Shown here: in pieces, positions 24,325-33,455 of the stretch
Layout: each line of letters starts with the position of its first letter
How positions within the stretch are numbered: position 1 is the stretch's first letter
Assembly (NCBI RefSeq): GCF_023715705.1
Contig: NZ_JAMBOS010000032.1
Span: 1 to 40,871 of the forward strand
Direction of reading: 5' to 3'
DNA length: 40,871 nucleotides
Source of the DNA: Halalkalibacter oceani
GTDB lineage: Bacteria > Bacillota > Bacilli > Bacillales > Bacillaceae_D
Translations under genes and position numbers: made by a program
Notes under the pieces: generated by a model
What the model saw: only the letters and a program-made list of their open reading frames with translations
Told to the model about the DNA's origin: nothing
Databases searched by the model: none

Positions 24325-24412
24325 AATGTGTGAAACCTTCGAGGAAAAGGGGAAGCAATAATGACCTGGCTTATTACGAAAAAAAGCCTTGTCGCGTTAT
24401 TGACAGTCCCGG

Positions 24413-24438
24413 CACTCCTCTTTCAGAGGGGTGTTTTT
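24413..24438 (+). terminator. Riboswitch expression-platform terminator
   Basis: CACTCCTCT (24413-24421) pairs with AGAGGGGTG (24425-24433) with one G-U pair around TTC, followed by TTTTT. It lies 36 bases before the btuF start, so control is at transcription termination. Confidence 0.85.
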
Positions 24439-24474
24439 CTATGATAAGGGAAGAGAGAAAAGGAGTGGAAGAGT

Positions 24475-25473
24475 GTGAAGAGAACAAAATGGATCGCCGT
24501 CACGATCTTAATGCTGTTGTGGGTTGTTATCCTAACGGGGTGTGGCGGAGAACCTGGGGAACAGCCGACAGAGCCGGCTGAAACAGAAACGGAACAAACT
24601 GCAGAAGGGGGAGAGGAAAGCGAATCCGGCTATCCTAAAACAATTGTAGATGCGTTAGAAAATGAAGTGACGCTCGATCAACAGCCGGAGCGCGTCGTTT
24701 CCCTTGTGCCAAGCATTACGGAAACGATTTTTGCCTTAGGCAAAGGCGAAACGGTCGTCGGACGGACAGAGTGGGACAATTACCCGGAGGAAGTGCTGGA
24801 GATTGAGAGCGTCGGGGATATGAATTTTGACGTGGAAAAAGTGATCGCCCTTGGGCCTGATCTTGTGCTTTCCCACGCTTCGAGCGGGCATAGCTCCGAG
24901 GAAGGACTGAATCAGCTTCGCAATGCCGGTATTCCAGTTGTCGTCGTTCATGACGCGGCTTCGATTGACATGGTTTATGAAGCGATCAGGATGATCGGCG
25001 AAGCGGTTGACGCCGAGGAAGAAGCCGAAACGGTAATTGCCGATATGCAGGACAAGTTTGCCGAGGTCGAAGAAAAAGCGAGTACAATCGCCGAAGAAGA
25101 GCGGCGCAAAGTCTGGGTCGAAGTATCGCCCGCGCCTGATCTGTACACGACAGGTAAGGGAACCTTTCTTGATGAGATGCTAACAATCGTTAATGCGATC
25201 AATGCCGCCGGGGAAGAAGAAGGCTGGATTCCATATACGGAAGAAGAAGCGGTTGCCTTTCAGCCTGATGTTATTGTCACAACGTACGGCTATTATGTCG
25301 ACAATGCCGCGGAGCAAATTAAAGAGCGCCCGGCCTGGCAGGATGTCCCTGCGGTTGTTAACGAGCGCATTTATGATTTAGTTTCAGATGAGGTGACACG
25401 TTCAGGTCCGCGTCTGGCAGAAGGAGTCGAGGGTCTTGCGAAAGCAGTTTATCCAGAGGTATTTGGCGAATAA
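24475..25473 (+). CDS. btuF: Cobalamin-binding lipoprotein BtuF
   Basis: 332 residues from GTG 24475, with AAAGGAG nine bases upstream. Lipoprotein signal to Cys23 (VVILTGC), then a 30-residue Glu/Thr-rich linker, then the helical-backbone binding-protein fold (PERVVSLVPSITETIFALGKGETVVGRTEWDNYPEEV; DLVLSHASSGHSSE). It captures corrinoids outside the membrane for the BtuC-BtuD transporter. Position directly behind a B12 riboswitch supports the substrate. The end overlaps btuC by 38 bases. Confidence 0.93.
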   Translation: MKRTKWIAVTILMLLWVVILTGCGGEPGEQPTEPAETETEQTAEGGEESESGYPKTIVDALENEVTLDQQPERVVSLVPSITETIFALGKGETVVGRTEWDNYPEEVLEIESVGDMNFDVEKVIALGPDLVLSHASSGHSSEEGLNQLRNAGIPVVVVHDAASIDMVYEAIRMIGEAVDAEEEAETVIADMQDKFAEVEEKASTIAEEERRKVWVEVSPAPDLYTTGKGTFLDEMLTIVNAINAAGEEEGWIPYTEEEAVAFQPDVIVTTYGYYVDNAAEQIKERPAWQDVPAVVNERIYDLVSDEVTRSGPRLAEGVEGLAKAVYPEVFGE

Positions 25474-26494
25474 TCTTGTTATAGCTTATGCTTCTGTCCT
25501 GCTCTTTTGTATCGGGGCACTTATTGTCAGCATCAGTTGGGGAAGCGTTCGGCTTCCCTTTCTGACTGTTGTCCATATCATTTTGCAGGAAGTCTTTTCT
25601 GTGCCGGTGAACCAGACGCTTGATCCGATGTTTATCAATATCGTGATGGAAATCCGTTTTCCGCGTGCTTTGCTGGCGATGCTCGTCGGCGCAAGTCTCG
25701 CCCTCGCCGGAGCGGCCTTTCAAGGCTTTTTGAAAAATCCGCTTGCTGATCCTTATACGCTAGGAGTGTCGTCAGGAGCGGCAGTCGGCGCCGTCGCCGT
25801 GCTGTTCTTTTCGTTCTCGCTTCCCCTAATCGGTCGTTTTACGCTCCCGTTGGTCAGCGTGCTGGCCGGCTTTGCGACGCTGTTTCTCGTCATATTGTTT
25901 GCGCGGCTTGTCCAGCGTTCGATGGCGACGGAAACGATTATTTTGGCCGGAATTATTTTTAGTTCGTTTTTAGGTGCGTTTATTTCGTTAATGATCGCTT
26001 TAACCGGCGAGGAGCTGCGTCATATTATCAGCTGGCTGATGGGAAGCGTGGCGATGAGAGGCTGGAGCTATATTTGGCTGATGCTGCCATTTTTTCTGAC
26101 CGGCTTTTTGTTGCTGTTTTTCTGTCGCAAGGAATTGAATGCGCTCGCCTTCGGAGAGGAAACGGCGCGGCAGCTCGGTGTGAATATTGCCGTCAGAAGA
26201 GTGATCATACTCCTTGGGGCGACGACGCTGACGGGTGGAGCAGTCGCTGTTTCTGGCACGATCGGCTTTGTCGGGTTAGTGATCCCCCATTTGACACGCT
26301 TGCTTTGGGGACCTGATCATCGCCACTTATTGCCACTGTCAATGTTTGTCGGCGCGGGCTTTCTCGCGCTGACCGATCTGGTCGCGCGGACGATTATCGC
26401 GCCAACGGAACTGCCGATCGGTGTCATTACCGCGATTGTCGGCGCCCCGGTATTTGCTGCTATTTTGCTGAGACAGCGCAGATTACAAGCGTGA
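25436..26494 (+). CDS. btuC: Cobalamin ABC transporter permease BtuC
   Basis: 352 residues, FecCD family with about ten spans. Typical segments are GASLALAGAAFQGFLKNPLADPYTLGVSSGAAVGA, HIISWLMGSVAMRGW and SGTIGFVGLVIPHLTRLLWGPDHRHLLPLS. The start is TTG 25436 inside the btuF end, with AAGGAG nine bases upstream; another in-frame TTG at 25463 has a poorer site. It forms the membrane channel for corrinoid import. Confidence 0.93.
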   Translation: MRKQFIQRYLANNLVIAYASVLLFCIGALIVSISWGSVRLPFLTVVHIILQEVFSVPVNQTLDPMFINIVMEIRFPRALLAMLVGASLALAGAAFQGFLKNPLADPYTLGVSSGAAVGAVAVLFFSFSLPLIGRFTLPLVSVLAGFATLFLVILFARLVQRSMATETIILAGIIFSSFLGAFISLMIALTGEELRHIISWLMGSVAMRGWSYIWLMLPFFLTGFLLLFFCRKELNALAFGEETARQLGVNIAVRRVIILLGATTLTGGAVAVSGTIGFVGLVIPHLTRLLWGPDHRHLLPLSMFVGAGFLALTDLVARTIIAPTELPIGVITAIVGAPVFAAILLRQRRLQA

Positions 26495-26512
26495 ATAGAA
26501 AGGAAGACGACG

Positions 26513-27988
26513 ATGATTACTTGTGAGGATCTCACTGTACAATATGGGACGAAGGATGTCGTCCGCTCGCTTACGTTTACGGTGAACAAAGGTGAAGTAT
26601 TCGGCATTATCGGGCCGAACGGAAGTGGAAAAACGAGCCTGCTGAAAGCGATCAATGGCGGTTTGCCTGCAGCTGACGGACGGATTGAGATCGATGGCAA
26701 ACCACTGGCGGCTTACAGCTCAAAGGAACTGGCAAAAAAGATGGCCGTTTTGCCGCAGCAGGCGGAAACCGCTTTTTCGTATTCTGTTTCCGAGGTCGTC
26801 GCTTTAGGGCGCTATCCGTATCAAAAAGGCTGGTTGCAACGGATGACGAAGCAGGATGAAGAGGTGATCAGGGCTGCAATGAAGCAAACGGATACGTGGA
26901 GGTTCCGCGACACGCCGCTGCAGCAGCTGAGCGGCGGCGAACGGCAGCGGGTGCTGTTGGCACGCGCTCTCGCGCAGGAACCGGATATACTTCTGCTTGA
27001 TGAGCCGACCAACCATCTTGACCTTTCCCATCAAATGCAGCTGCTCGACGCCTTGCATGAGTGGACGGAAACACGTCAATTAACCGTCGTCACAGTGCTC
27101 CATGATTTGAATATGGCCAGCCTTTACTGCGATCGGATATTGCTTTTGGAAGAGGGGGAAATGGTCGCGCTCGATTCACCGCATAAAGTGTTGAAAGAAG
27201 ACCAGCTGGCGAACGTCTATCAAACAACGCTCATGCGCAAGGAGCATCCCTCTGTCCCGCGGCCGTTAATTACGCTTATTCCGGACAAAGGGGAGCAGAC
27301 GCCGCCTTCCATGCTCGACGCTCTTACAATTGAGCATACAGAAAAGTGGATCAAAATGACGAGTGAGAATAAGTGGAAGACATTGTCGTCAGCAGTACTT
27401 GGCGCCGGTTTCCGCTGGCATCACACATTTGTGAACCGCCATGTGGACAAAGATTATCATGCTGTTGATCCGGAGGAAGAGTACCGTGCATTTTTGACGG
27501 AGCATGGCTTGGATGATGAGGATACGTTGGCGATGATGACCGCGGCGTGCTTAGCGGATGCCTCGATTCTCCGCTCGGAGAAGCAAAGTCCGGCGCTGGT
27601 TGTGATGATCAGTGCCGGCACGTCTAACGCGGTAGATGCTTCCTGCGCCCACCGTCTTCCTGATTATGCAAATACGGTCGGAACGATTAACATATGGGTG
27701 TTCATCGACGGGGAGCTGTCGGAGGCCGCCTATGTGCAGGCTCTGATGACGGCGACTGAGGCGAAAGCGAAGGCATTGCATGATGAGGAGATCCGGGATG
27801 TGAACAGCGGGACGATCGCGACCGGCACCTCAACCGACAGTGTGATGATTGCTTCTTCTCAGGCCGGAGAAATGTTTCCGTACGCCGGGACGATCACCCC
27901 GTTAGGAAAAGAGCTGGCCCGGCTCGTCTATGAAGGGATGCGGCAGACACTCCAGCGCTATAAGCGCCGCATCGGTGACAGACGATGA
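26513..27988 (+). CDS. BtuD-CbiZ fusion: corrinoid transporter ATPase plus adenosylcobinamide amidohydrolase
   Basis: 491 residues. Residues 1-255 are an ABC ATPase: Walker A GPNGSGKT (34-41), signature LSGGERQR (139-146), Walker B ILLLDEPTNHLD (159-170), His switch in VLHDLN. From about residue 280 a CbiZ domain follows (SSAVLGAGFRWHHTFVNRHV; MISAGTSNAV; TGTSTDSVMIASSQAG). CbiZ removes the aminopropanol side chain from adenosylcobinamide to give adenosylcobyric acid, which the CbiB and CobD products downstream can rebuild with their own side chain. The fusion links import to remodelling. The stop overlaps the cbiB start (ATGA). Confidence 0.93.
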   Translation: MITCEDLTVQYGTKDVVRSLTFTVNKGEVFGIIGPNGSGKTSLLKAINGGLPAADGRIEIDGKPLAAYSSKELAKKMAVLPQQAETAFSYSVSEVVALGRYPYQKGWLQRMTKQDEEVIRAAMKQTDTWRFRDTPLQQLSGGERQRVLLARALAQEPDILLLDEPTNHLDLSHQMQLLDALHEWTETRQLTVVTVLHDLNMASLYCDRILLLEEGEMVALDSPHKVLKEDQLANVYQTTLMRKEHPSVPRPLITLIPDKGEQTPPSMLDALTIEHTEKWIKMTSENKWKTLSSAVLGAGFRWHHTFVNRHVDKDYHAVDPEEEYRAFLTEHGLDDEDTLAMMTAACLADASILRSEKQSPALVVMISAGTSNAVDASCAHRLPDYANTVGTINIWVFIDGELSEAAYVQALMTATEAKAKALHDEEIRDVNSGTIATGTSTDSVMIASSQAGEMFPYAGTITPLGKELARLVYEGMRQTLQRYKRRIGDRR

Positions 27989-28941
27989 TTATGCATCTGA
28001 TAGCGCTCGGAATGGCAGTGCTGATTGATCGCCTCGTCGGCGACCCGAGGCAGCTGCCTCATCCGGTTGTCGGCTTTGGAAAGCTGATTGCAATCGGGGA
28101 GCGCCGGCTGAACCGTGGGAGCGGGCGAAAGCAAAAGGGGTTGCTGATGCTGGTCATTGTCCTGTCAGTTGTTTTTTTCGTATCCGCTCTGCTCGTCTGG
28201 AGCGCATATATGCTTCATCCAGTTGCCGGACTTCTGCTGGAGGCCTGGCTCATTTCAACGACGATTGCCGAAAAGGGGTTAAAGCAGGCGGCGGATGAGG
28301 TGCGGAAGCCGCTCGAGTCCAACAATCTGGCAGAAGCCCGGCACCGGCTTTCCTATATTGTCGGCCGGGATACGGACAAGCTTGATGAAGCGGAAATTAC
28401 CCGGGCGACGGTCGAAACGGTGGCGGAAAATACAAGCGACGGCATCACCGCCCCGCTCTTTTTCGCCTGGATAGGCGGGGCGCCGCTCGCTCTGCTGTAC
28501 CGGGCGGTCAACACATGTGATTCAATGGTCGGCTATCAAAATGAGCGGTACCGCGATTTCGGCTGGGCTTCGGCCAACTTTGACGATCTGCTCAATTGGC
28601 TGCCAAGCCGGCTAACGGCGCTCGTGATGATTATCGCCAACCGGCCAAAGCTGCAGCGCTCGTCGCGCCAATGCTGGGCGGTTGTCCGGCGCGATGCGCG
28701 CAAGCATCCGAGTCCAAACAGTGGCTGGGGCGAGGCGGCGGTCGCCGCGTTGCTCGGCATTCAGCTCGGCGGAACGAATACATATCAAGGCCTTGTTTCA
28801 AACCGGGCCAAAATGGGAGACGCGCTTGAGCGGCTCCGTGTTGTCCATATTGAGGGGGCAACGCAAATTATGAGCAGAACCGTAACTTTGTTTACGCTGC
28901 TTCTGCTCGGATGCGGAGGTGTGATCATTGTCCTTACCTAA
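27985..28941 (+). CDS. cbiB: Adenosylcobinamide-phosphate synthase CbiB
   Basis: 318 residues, membrane protein. Conserved parts are LIDRLVGDPRQLPHPVVGFGKLI, YIVGRDTDKLDEAEITRATVETVAENTSDGITAPLFF and HPSPNSGWGEAAVAALLGIQLGG. It attaches the (phospho)aminopropanol side chain to adenosylcobyric acid. The start overlaps the preceding gene and the end overlaps the cobD gene by 14 bases. Confidence 0.94.
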   Translation: MIMHLIALGMAVLIDRLVGDPRQLPHPVVGFGKLIAIGERRLNRGSGRKQKGLLMLVIVLSVVFFVSALLVWSAYMLHPVAGLLLEAWLISTTIAEKGLKQAADEVRKPLESNNLAEARHRLSYIVGRDTDKLDEAEITRATVETVAENTSDGITAPLFFAWIGGAPLALLYRAVNTCDSMVGYQNERYRDFGWASANFDDLLNWLPSRLTALVMIIANRPKLQRSSRQCWAVVRRDARKHPSPNSGWGEAAVAALLGIQLGGTNTYQGLVSNRAKMGDALERLRVVHIEGATQIMSRTVTLFTLLLLGCGGVIIVLT

Positions 28942-30001
28942 TCATGGAGCAAATCCAAAGCAGTTTGCCGAAGCGCTTGCCATCAAACTGCCGGAACAAA
29001 GCGAAGACTTCAGTGTCAATACAAATCCCTTCGGACCGCCGGAATCGGTTATCTCCCTGCTCGCTTCCGGGCTCGCTGAAGCCGCTTCTGCTTACCCCGA
29101 TCCGCACGGGACAGCTTTAAAGCATGCCGTCGCCGCGGCGAATGACCTTCAGCCGGAAAATGTGCTGCTTGGCAATGGCGCGGCGGAGCTGATTTTTCTG
29201 ATTGCTGCTCATTTTCGCGGCAAGCGGGTCGGGATCATTGAGCCGGCTTTTTCAGAATACCGCGAGGCATGTGAAGCATATGAGTGCGAGGTTGAATCGA
29301 TCGTGCTGCCGGCACCGTGGGAGCTGCGGCTTGAGCGGATCCTTCCGCTGCTGCCGGACCTTGATCTGATCTTTTTATGCAGCCCGAATAATCCGACCGG
29401 CATCAGCTACAGCCGCGACACGATTGTTGCATTGCTTCAGGCTGCCGGCGATCACAAGGTGTATTTTGCCGTTGATCAAGCGTTTTACGATTTTTGTCTG
29501 GAAGACGTCGAGCTGCAAAGCCTGCTTGCTGATCATCGCCGGCTTATTATACTGCGTTCCTTGACAAAAATGTATGCAATTGCCGGTTTACGGCTTGGCT
29601 ATCTGCTGGCTGAGCCGGGACTCGTCCAGGCGATCGCGCACCGTCAGCCGCCATGGAGCGTCAACGGATTAGCACAAGTCGCCGGAGAGCAGGCCTTAAA
29701 GGAGCAACGCTTCGTAAAGCAAACAGTTGCGATGATCACAGCGGAGCGCGAGCGGATCTGTGCCGAGCTGGAACGGTTAGCCTTCGTCGTTTCTCCCTCG
29801 ACTGTCAATTTCTATTTACTGTCCGAACAGAAAAAGCAGGACATGAAGCCGCTGCTGCTTTTTCTCGCCGAAAAAGGCATCGTTGCCCGCCATACGTATA
29901 ATTTTAACGGGCTGGACGGGCATTATATCCGCCTTGCCGTCAAGCAGCCCGAGGCCAATGAGCGGCTGCTCGCTGTGCTGAGGGAGTGGAGAGAGCGGTG
30001 A
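28928..30001 (+). CDS. cobD: Threonine-phosphate decarboxylase (CobD type)
   Basis: 357 residues from TTG 28928 with GGAGGTG six bases upstream. PLP-dependent fold I enzyme: SVNTNPFGPPESV at the start, CSPNNPTG, and RSLTKMYAIAGLRLGY with the PLP-binding Lys. It makes (R)-1-amino-2-propanol phosphate, the side chain used by CbiB, from threonine phosphate. It overlaps cbiB upstream and cobU downstream. Histidinol-phosphate aminotransferases are close relatives, but the operon decides. Confidence 0.9.
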   Translation: MSLPNHGANPKQFAEALAIKLPEQSEDFSVNTNPFGPPESVISLLASGLAEAASAYPDPHGTALKHAVAAANDLQPENVLLGNGAAELIFLIAAHFRGKRVGIIEPAFSEYREACEAYECEVESIVLPAPWELRLERILPLLPDLDLIFLCSPNNPTGISYSRDTIVALLQAAGDHKVYFAVDQAFYDFCLEDVELQSLLADHRRLIILRSLTKMYAIAGLRLGYLLAEPGLVQAIAHRQPPWSVNGLAQVAGEQALKEQRFVKQTVAMITAERERICAELERLAFVVSPSTVNFYLLSEQKKQDMKPLLLFLAEKGIVARHTYNFNGLDGHYIRLAVKQPEANERLLAVLREWRER

Positions 30002-30576
30002 TTAGTTTTATTACGGGGGGAGTAAGAAGCGGAAAAAGCCGTTATGCTGAACAGCGCGCGATCGAGCTCGCCAGCAGGAGGACCGACTGCCGGCTTCATT
30101 ATTTTGCGACAAGCGCTGTCTACGACAGGGAAATGGAACAGCGCGTAAACATCCATCAGCAGCAGCGGCAGGCGAGCGGCCAAAATTGGCACGTATGGGA
30201 GCAGGAGCGCAATCTTCATACGCTGCTCGCCCAGGTCGATAAACAGGAGGTCATCTTACTGGATTGTGTGACCACCTTGGTCAGCAATGAATTGTTTTAC
30301 GGCTGGGAGCGGGGAGAAGAGCACTGGCGCAACGCGGACTATCAGCGCAAGGTCGTCGCCAAACTGACTGCGCTTTTCAACCGGCTGGCGGCTGATTATC
30401 AGGCGGTGATCGTCTCGAATGAAGTCACCTCAGATCTCCCGGCGGCTGATGAAGGGACTGTCATTTATCAGCGGTTACTTGGACAGCTCCACTGCCGGCT
30501 TGTCGCTCTTGCCGACGAGGCGATCGAGTTTGAATGCGGCCTGCCGTGCTGGAAGAAGGGGGGAAAGGGATGCTAG
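29998..30576 (+). CDS. cobU: Adenosylcobinamide kinase / guanylyltransferase CobU
   Basis: 192 residues from GTG 29998, overlapping the cobD stop (GTGA). An upstream GTG at 29986 has no properly spaced ribosome site. P-loop FITGGVRSGKSRYAEQ, then the GTP-binding region (HYFATSAVYDREMEQRVNIHQQQR) and EVILLDCVTTLVSNELF. It phosphorylates adenosylcobinamide and transfers GMP to form adenosyl-GDP-cobinamide. A degenerate relative is encoded at 33407. Confidence 0.92.
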   Translation: MISFITGGVRSGKSRYAEQRAIELASRRTDCRLHYFATSAVYDREMEQRVNIHQQQRQASGQNWHVWEQERNLHTLLAQVDKQEVILLDCVTTLVSNELFYGWERGEEHWRNADYQRKVVAKLTALFNRLAADYQAVIVSNEVTSDLPAADEGTVIYQRLLGQLHCRLVALADEAIEFECGLPCWKKGGKGC

Positions 30577-32090
30577 GTGTAATGATTCAAGGCACATCCT
30601 CTGATGTCGGAAAAAGCTTTATCTGCACGGCGCTTTGCCGGGCGTTCGCCCGCCGTGGCCTAAGCGTCGCACCGTTCAAATCACAAAACATGTCAAACAA
30701 TTCCTATGTGACAAAAGAAGGGGCTGAAATCGGTCGCGCCCAAGGAATTCAGGCAGAAGCGGCGGGAGTGGAAGCAAGCGTCATGATGAATCCGATTTTG
30801 CTCAAGCCGAGGAATGATCATACATCGGAGGTCATTCGCTTCGGCCGTGTTCATCAGACGCTTTCCGGCAAGGATTACCGCCGGCAATTTTACGAGCTTG
30901 GCTTGGAAACGATCCGTGAGGCGTTGGCCACGCTTGAGGCTGAGTATGACGCGATCGTCATTGAAGGAGCGGGCAGTCCGGTTGAGATGAATCTTAATGA
31001 CCGAGAACTCGTTAATATGAAAGTGGCGGAGCTGGCCGATGTGCCGGTGATCCTTGTCGCTGATATTGACAGAGGTGGTATTTTTGCCAGCATCGCCGGG
31101 ACGCTCCAGCTGCTGAGCGCGCAGGAGAGAAGCCGCGTCATCGGCGTCGTCGTCAATAAATTCCGCGGCGATCCCGAACTGTTTGTCAGCGGGCGAAAAT
31201 GGATTGAAGAAAACCTCGGCGTTGAGGTGCTTGCCGTCCTGCCGTATCTCGACCATCACCGGATCGAAGCAGAGGATTCACTCTCGCGGCAAACGCGCTA
31301 TCGCCAAGCGGTGAAGCGGCATGATCAGCTTGAGATTGTAATGATTGACTTGCCCTATTTATCAAATGACACTGATCTGGAACCTTTTCTTCATGAGCCG
31401 GATGTTTCGCTGCGTCTCGTTGGGATGCACGATCAGCTCGGCTGTCCTGACGCGGTGCTGCTGCCGGGGACGAAGAGTACGATTCGTGATCTGGAGGCGA
31501 TGATGGCCACCGGTCTGAGCGAGCAGCTGAAAGCTTACGTCCGCCAAGGAGGAACGGTCATTGGCATTTGTGGCGGCTACCAGATGCTCGGCCAGACGAT
31601 CATCGACGAAGCCGGCACCGATACGGGAACAGCCGGACTGAAAGTAAAAGGGCTGGGCATTCTCCCAGTGGAAACGGTTTTTGCCCAGGAGAAATGGACG
31701 AGTCAATCAGTCGGGAAGCTCGTGGCGCCACAATTCGAGGCGCTGGCTCCGCTGACCGGCTTTGAAATTCATCTCGGTCACTCGCGGCAGCTGACGGAAA
31801 GCGCACTTCCCTTTTTAACGGTCGCAGAGCGTGAGGACGGAATATTCGCTGAGGAAGGCCGGTTAATCGGCAGTTATTTTCATCATTTGTTTTACAATGA
31901 TCAGTGGCGGACATGGTGGTTGAACCGCTTGCGGAAAAACCGCTCCTTGCCGGAACAGCCGGTCCGAAGCCTGCAAAGTGAGCGGCAAAAGGGCTATGAG
32001 CAGGCTGCCGATTGGCTTGAGGCAGAGCTTGATGTGCGGCGGCTGCTTGATAAAATCGAGGCTTGGAGGAAGAGCGATGCGCCACATTAA
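30570..32090 (+). CDS. cobQ: Cobyric acid synthase CobQ
   Basis: 506 residues from ATG 30570; upstream in-frame codons lie inside cobU. The N-terminal synthetase domain has MIQGTSSDVGKSFICTALCRAF (P-loop-like), SQNMSNNSYVT and IEGAGSPVEMNL. The C-terminal glutaminase has Cys334 in VIGICGGYQMLG and the conserved His in GSYFHHLFYND. It amidates four side chains of adenosylcobyrinic a,c-diamide to give cobyric acid. Its presence without ring-synthesis genes suggests salvage of incomplete corrinoids or ring genes elsewhere. Confidence 0.94.
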   Translation: MLGVMIQGTSSDVGKSFICTALCRAFARRGLSVAPFKSQNMSNNSYVTKEGAEIGRAQGIQAEAAGVEASVMMNPILLKPRNDHTSEVIRFGRVHQTLSGKDYRRQFYELGLETIREALATLEAEYDAIVIEGAGSPVEMNLNDRELVNMKVAELADVPVILVADIDRGGIFASIAGTLQLLSAQERSRVIGVVVNKFRGDPELFVSGRKWIEENLGVEVLAVLPYLDHHRIEAEDSLSRQTRYRQAVKRHDQLEIVMIDLPYLSNDTDLEPFLHEPDVSLRLVGMHDQLGCPDAVLLPGTKSTIRDLEAMMATGLSEQLKAYVRQGGTVIGICGGYQMLGQTIIDEAGTDTGTAGLKVKGLGILPVETVFAQEKWTSQSVGKLVAPQFEALAPLTGFEIHLGHSRQLTESALPFLTVAEREDGIFAEEGRLIGSYFHHLFYNDQWRTWWLNRLRKNRSLPEQPVRSLQSERQKGYEQAADWLEAELDVRRLLDKIEAWRKSDAPH

Positions 32091-32868
32091 CATTCTGTTT
32101 GACGGCATCGTTTTGGCGATTCAGTTTTTGACGGTTCTTCCGCTTAAAAAAAATGTGGAATGGGATGACAGGCGGGCTTCGGCCTCGGTTGCTGCTTATC
32201 CGTTTGTCGGACTGCTGCTTGGTGGCTGTCTTGCGCTTCAGGGCTATTTGCTGCTGCACTATTCGCCGATTTCTCCCTTGATTATCGCCTTTTATGTGCT
32301 CAGCTTTTCGCTGCTTTTTTCCGGAGGGCTGCACGTTGATGGCTGGGCCGATTTTTGCGATGCCGTTTTTTCACGGAGAGAGCGGACGCGGAAGCTGGAG
32401 ATTATGAAGGACCCACGGCTCGGGACGTTTGGGGCGCTCGGCGTTCTCTGCCTTCTCGGCTGGCGCTTTGTCTTCATTTGGGAACTCGTGCAAGCGGCAA
32501 GCGAAGCGTTTCTGTTTGGGCTTTTTCTCATTCCGATCCTCATGAGACTGCTGCTTGGCTGGCAGCTGCTGCTCGGACGGTTTGCCCGTCAGGAAGGAAT
32601 GGCCGTCGCTTTACGTCCGGCACAAAACCGAACGGTAGTGATCACGTACATCGGATGGTCGCTGCTGACGGCGGCGCTTATCGTCTTCATCAATCCGCCT
32701 TTTCTGATTCTGTTCGGGGGAGCGGCAGTCTTTTTGGCGATCTGGCTGAAGTGGGTCAGGCAGCAAATTGGCGGGATTACAGGTGATACCGTCGGCGCTG
32801 GCGGTGAAGGAGGAGAGACATTGTTATGGGCGATGCTTTGGCTGTCAGCCTTATTCGGCATGGTTTGA
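32077..32868 (+). CDS. cobS: Cobalamin synthase CobS (adenosylcobinamide-GDP ribazoletransferase)
   Basis: 263 residues from ATG 32077, set by GGAGGA six bases upstream. Membrane protein with the CobS signature FSGGLHVDGWADFCDAVFSRRERTRKLEIMKDPRLGTFGALG. It joins alpha-ribazole (phosphate) to adenosyl-GDP-cobinamide, completing the lower ligand. It overlaps cobQ by 14 bases and the cobC gene by 43. Confidence 0.94.
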   Translation: MRHINILFDGIVLAIQFLTVLPLKKNVEWDDRRASASVAAYPFVGLLLGGCLALQGYLLLHYSPISPLIIAFYVLSFSLLFSGGLHVDGWADFCDAVFSRRERTRKLEIMKDPRLGTFGALGVLCLLGWRFVFIWELVQAASEAFLFGLFLIPILMRLLLGWQLLLGRFARQEGMAVALRPAQNRTVVITYIGWSLLTAALIVFINPPFLILFGGAAVFLAIWLKWVRQQIGGITGDTVGAGGEGGETLLWAMLWLSALFGMV

Positions 32869-33455
32869 CGCGTTACAATGAGGAAAGCCGCTATCTCGGC
32901 TCAACCGACCTGCCTTTGTCAGCAAAGGGGCGGCGCCAGTTGACTGCTTTCTATCCGCTTCCCCTTGGGAAAAACGATTTGCTCATCACGAGCGATCTGA
33001 TCAGATGCCAGGAAACGGCGCAGCTTCTTTATCCCGGACGACGCTACCGCACTTTTCCGGCCTTGCGCGAGCTTGACTTTGGCTTATGGGAAGGGAAAAC
33101 ATATGAGCAGCTGAAAGAGGATCATCTTTACCGCCGGTGGCTTGATGATCCGCTCAAGGTCTCACCGCCGCAAGGGGAAACTTACAGTGCTTTTCAACAG
33201 CGGACGAAGCAGGCCTTTGTTGAGCTGCTCTCTCTCGCGGAGGACGAGGGAGCGGCCAGGCTGGTCGTCATCACCCACGGCGGCGTTATTCGTCAATGGC
33301 TGACAGAGTATGCACCTGTTAAACGGGATTTTTTTCAGTGGCGCGTGCCGACTGGCTGTCGTCTCAGCTTAATTGGAAAAAAATCAGACGTAAGGAGGGG
33401 GCTGCGATTCATTTCGTTACAGGAGGAGCCTTTCACGGGAAAAATAAATGGGTAA
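32826..33455 (+). CDS. cobC: Histidine phosphatase, probable alpha-ribazole phosphatase CobC
   Basis: 209 residues. The phosphoglycerate-mutase fold is clear: LIRHGLTRYNEESRYLGSTDLPLSAKG (catalytic His12), ELDFGLWEGKTYEQL and VVITHGGVIRQWL. By position between cobS and a CobU paralogue it most likely removes the phosphate from alpha-ribazole phosphate or adenosylcobalamin 5'-phosphate. Family members have varied substrates, so the substrate is inference. The C-terminal 16 codons overlap the next gene. Confidence 0.85.
   Translation: MGDALAVSLIRHGLTRYNEESRYLGSTDLPLSAKGRRQLTAFYPLPLGKNDLLITSDLIRCQETAQLLYPGRRYRTFPALRELDFGLWEGKTYEQLKEDHLYRRWLDDPLKVSPPQGETYSAFQQRTKQAFVELLSLAEDEGAARLVVITHGGVIRQWLTEYAPVKRDFFQWRVPTGCRLSLIGKKSDVRRGLRFISLQEEPFTGKING

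Noticed and set aside
24291-24581. Open frame overlapping the cobalamin riboswitch
   Set aside because: It covers the B12 box and the terminator and reads into btuF out of frame; the RNA features explain the sequence.
33338-33406. GTG 33338 as start of the CobU-like protein
   Set aside because: No ribosome site and a 118-base overlap with cobC; the added residues do not resemble CobU. ATT 33407 behind AAGGAGG fits better, though this is not proven.
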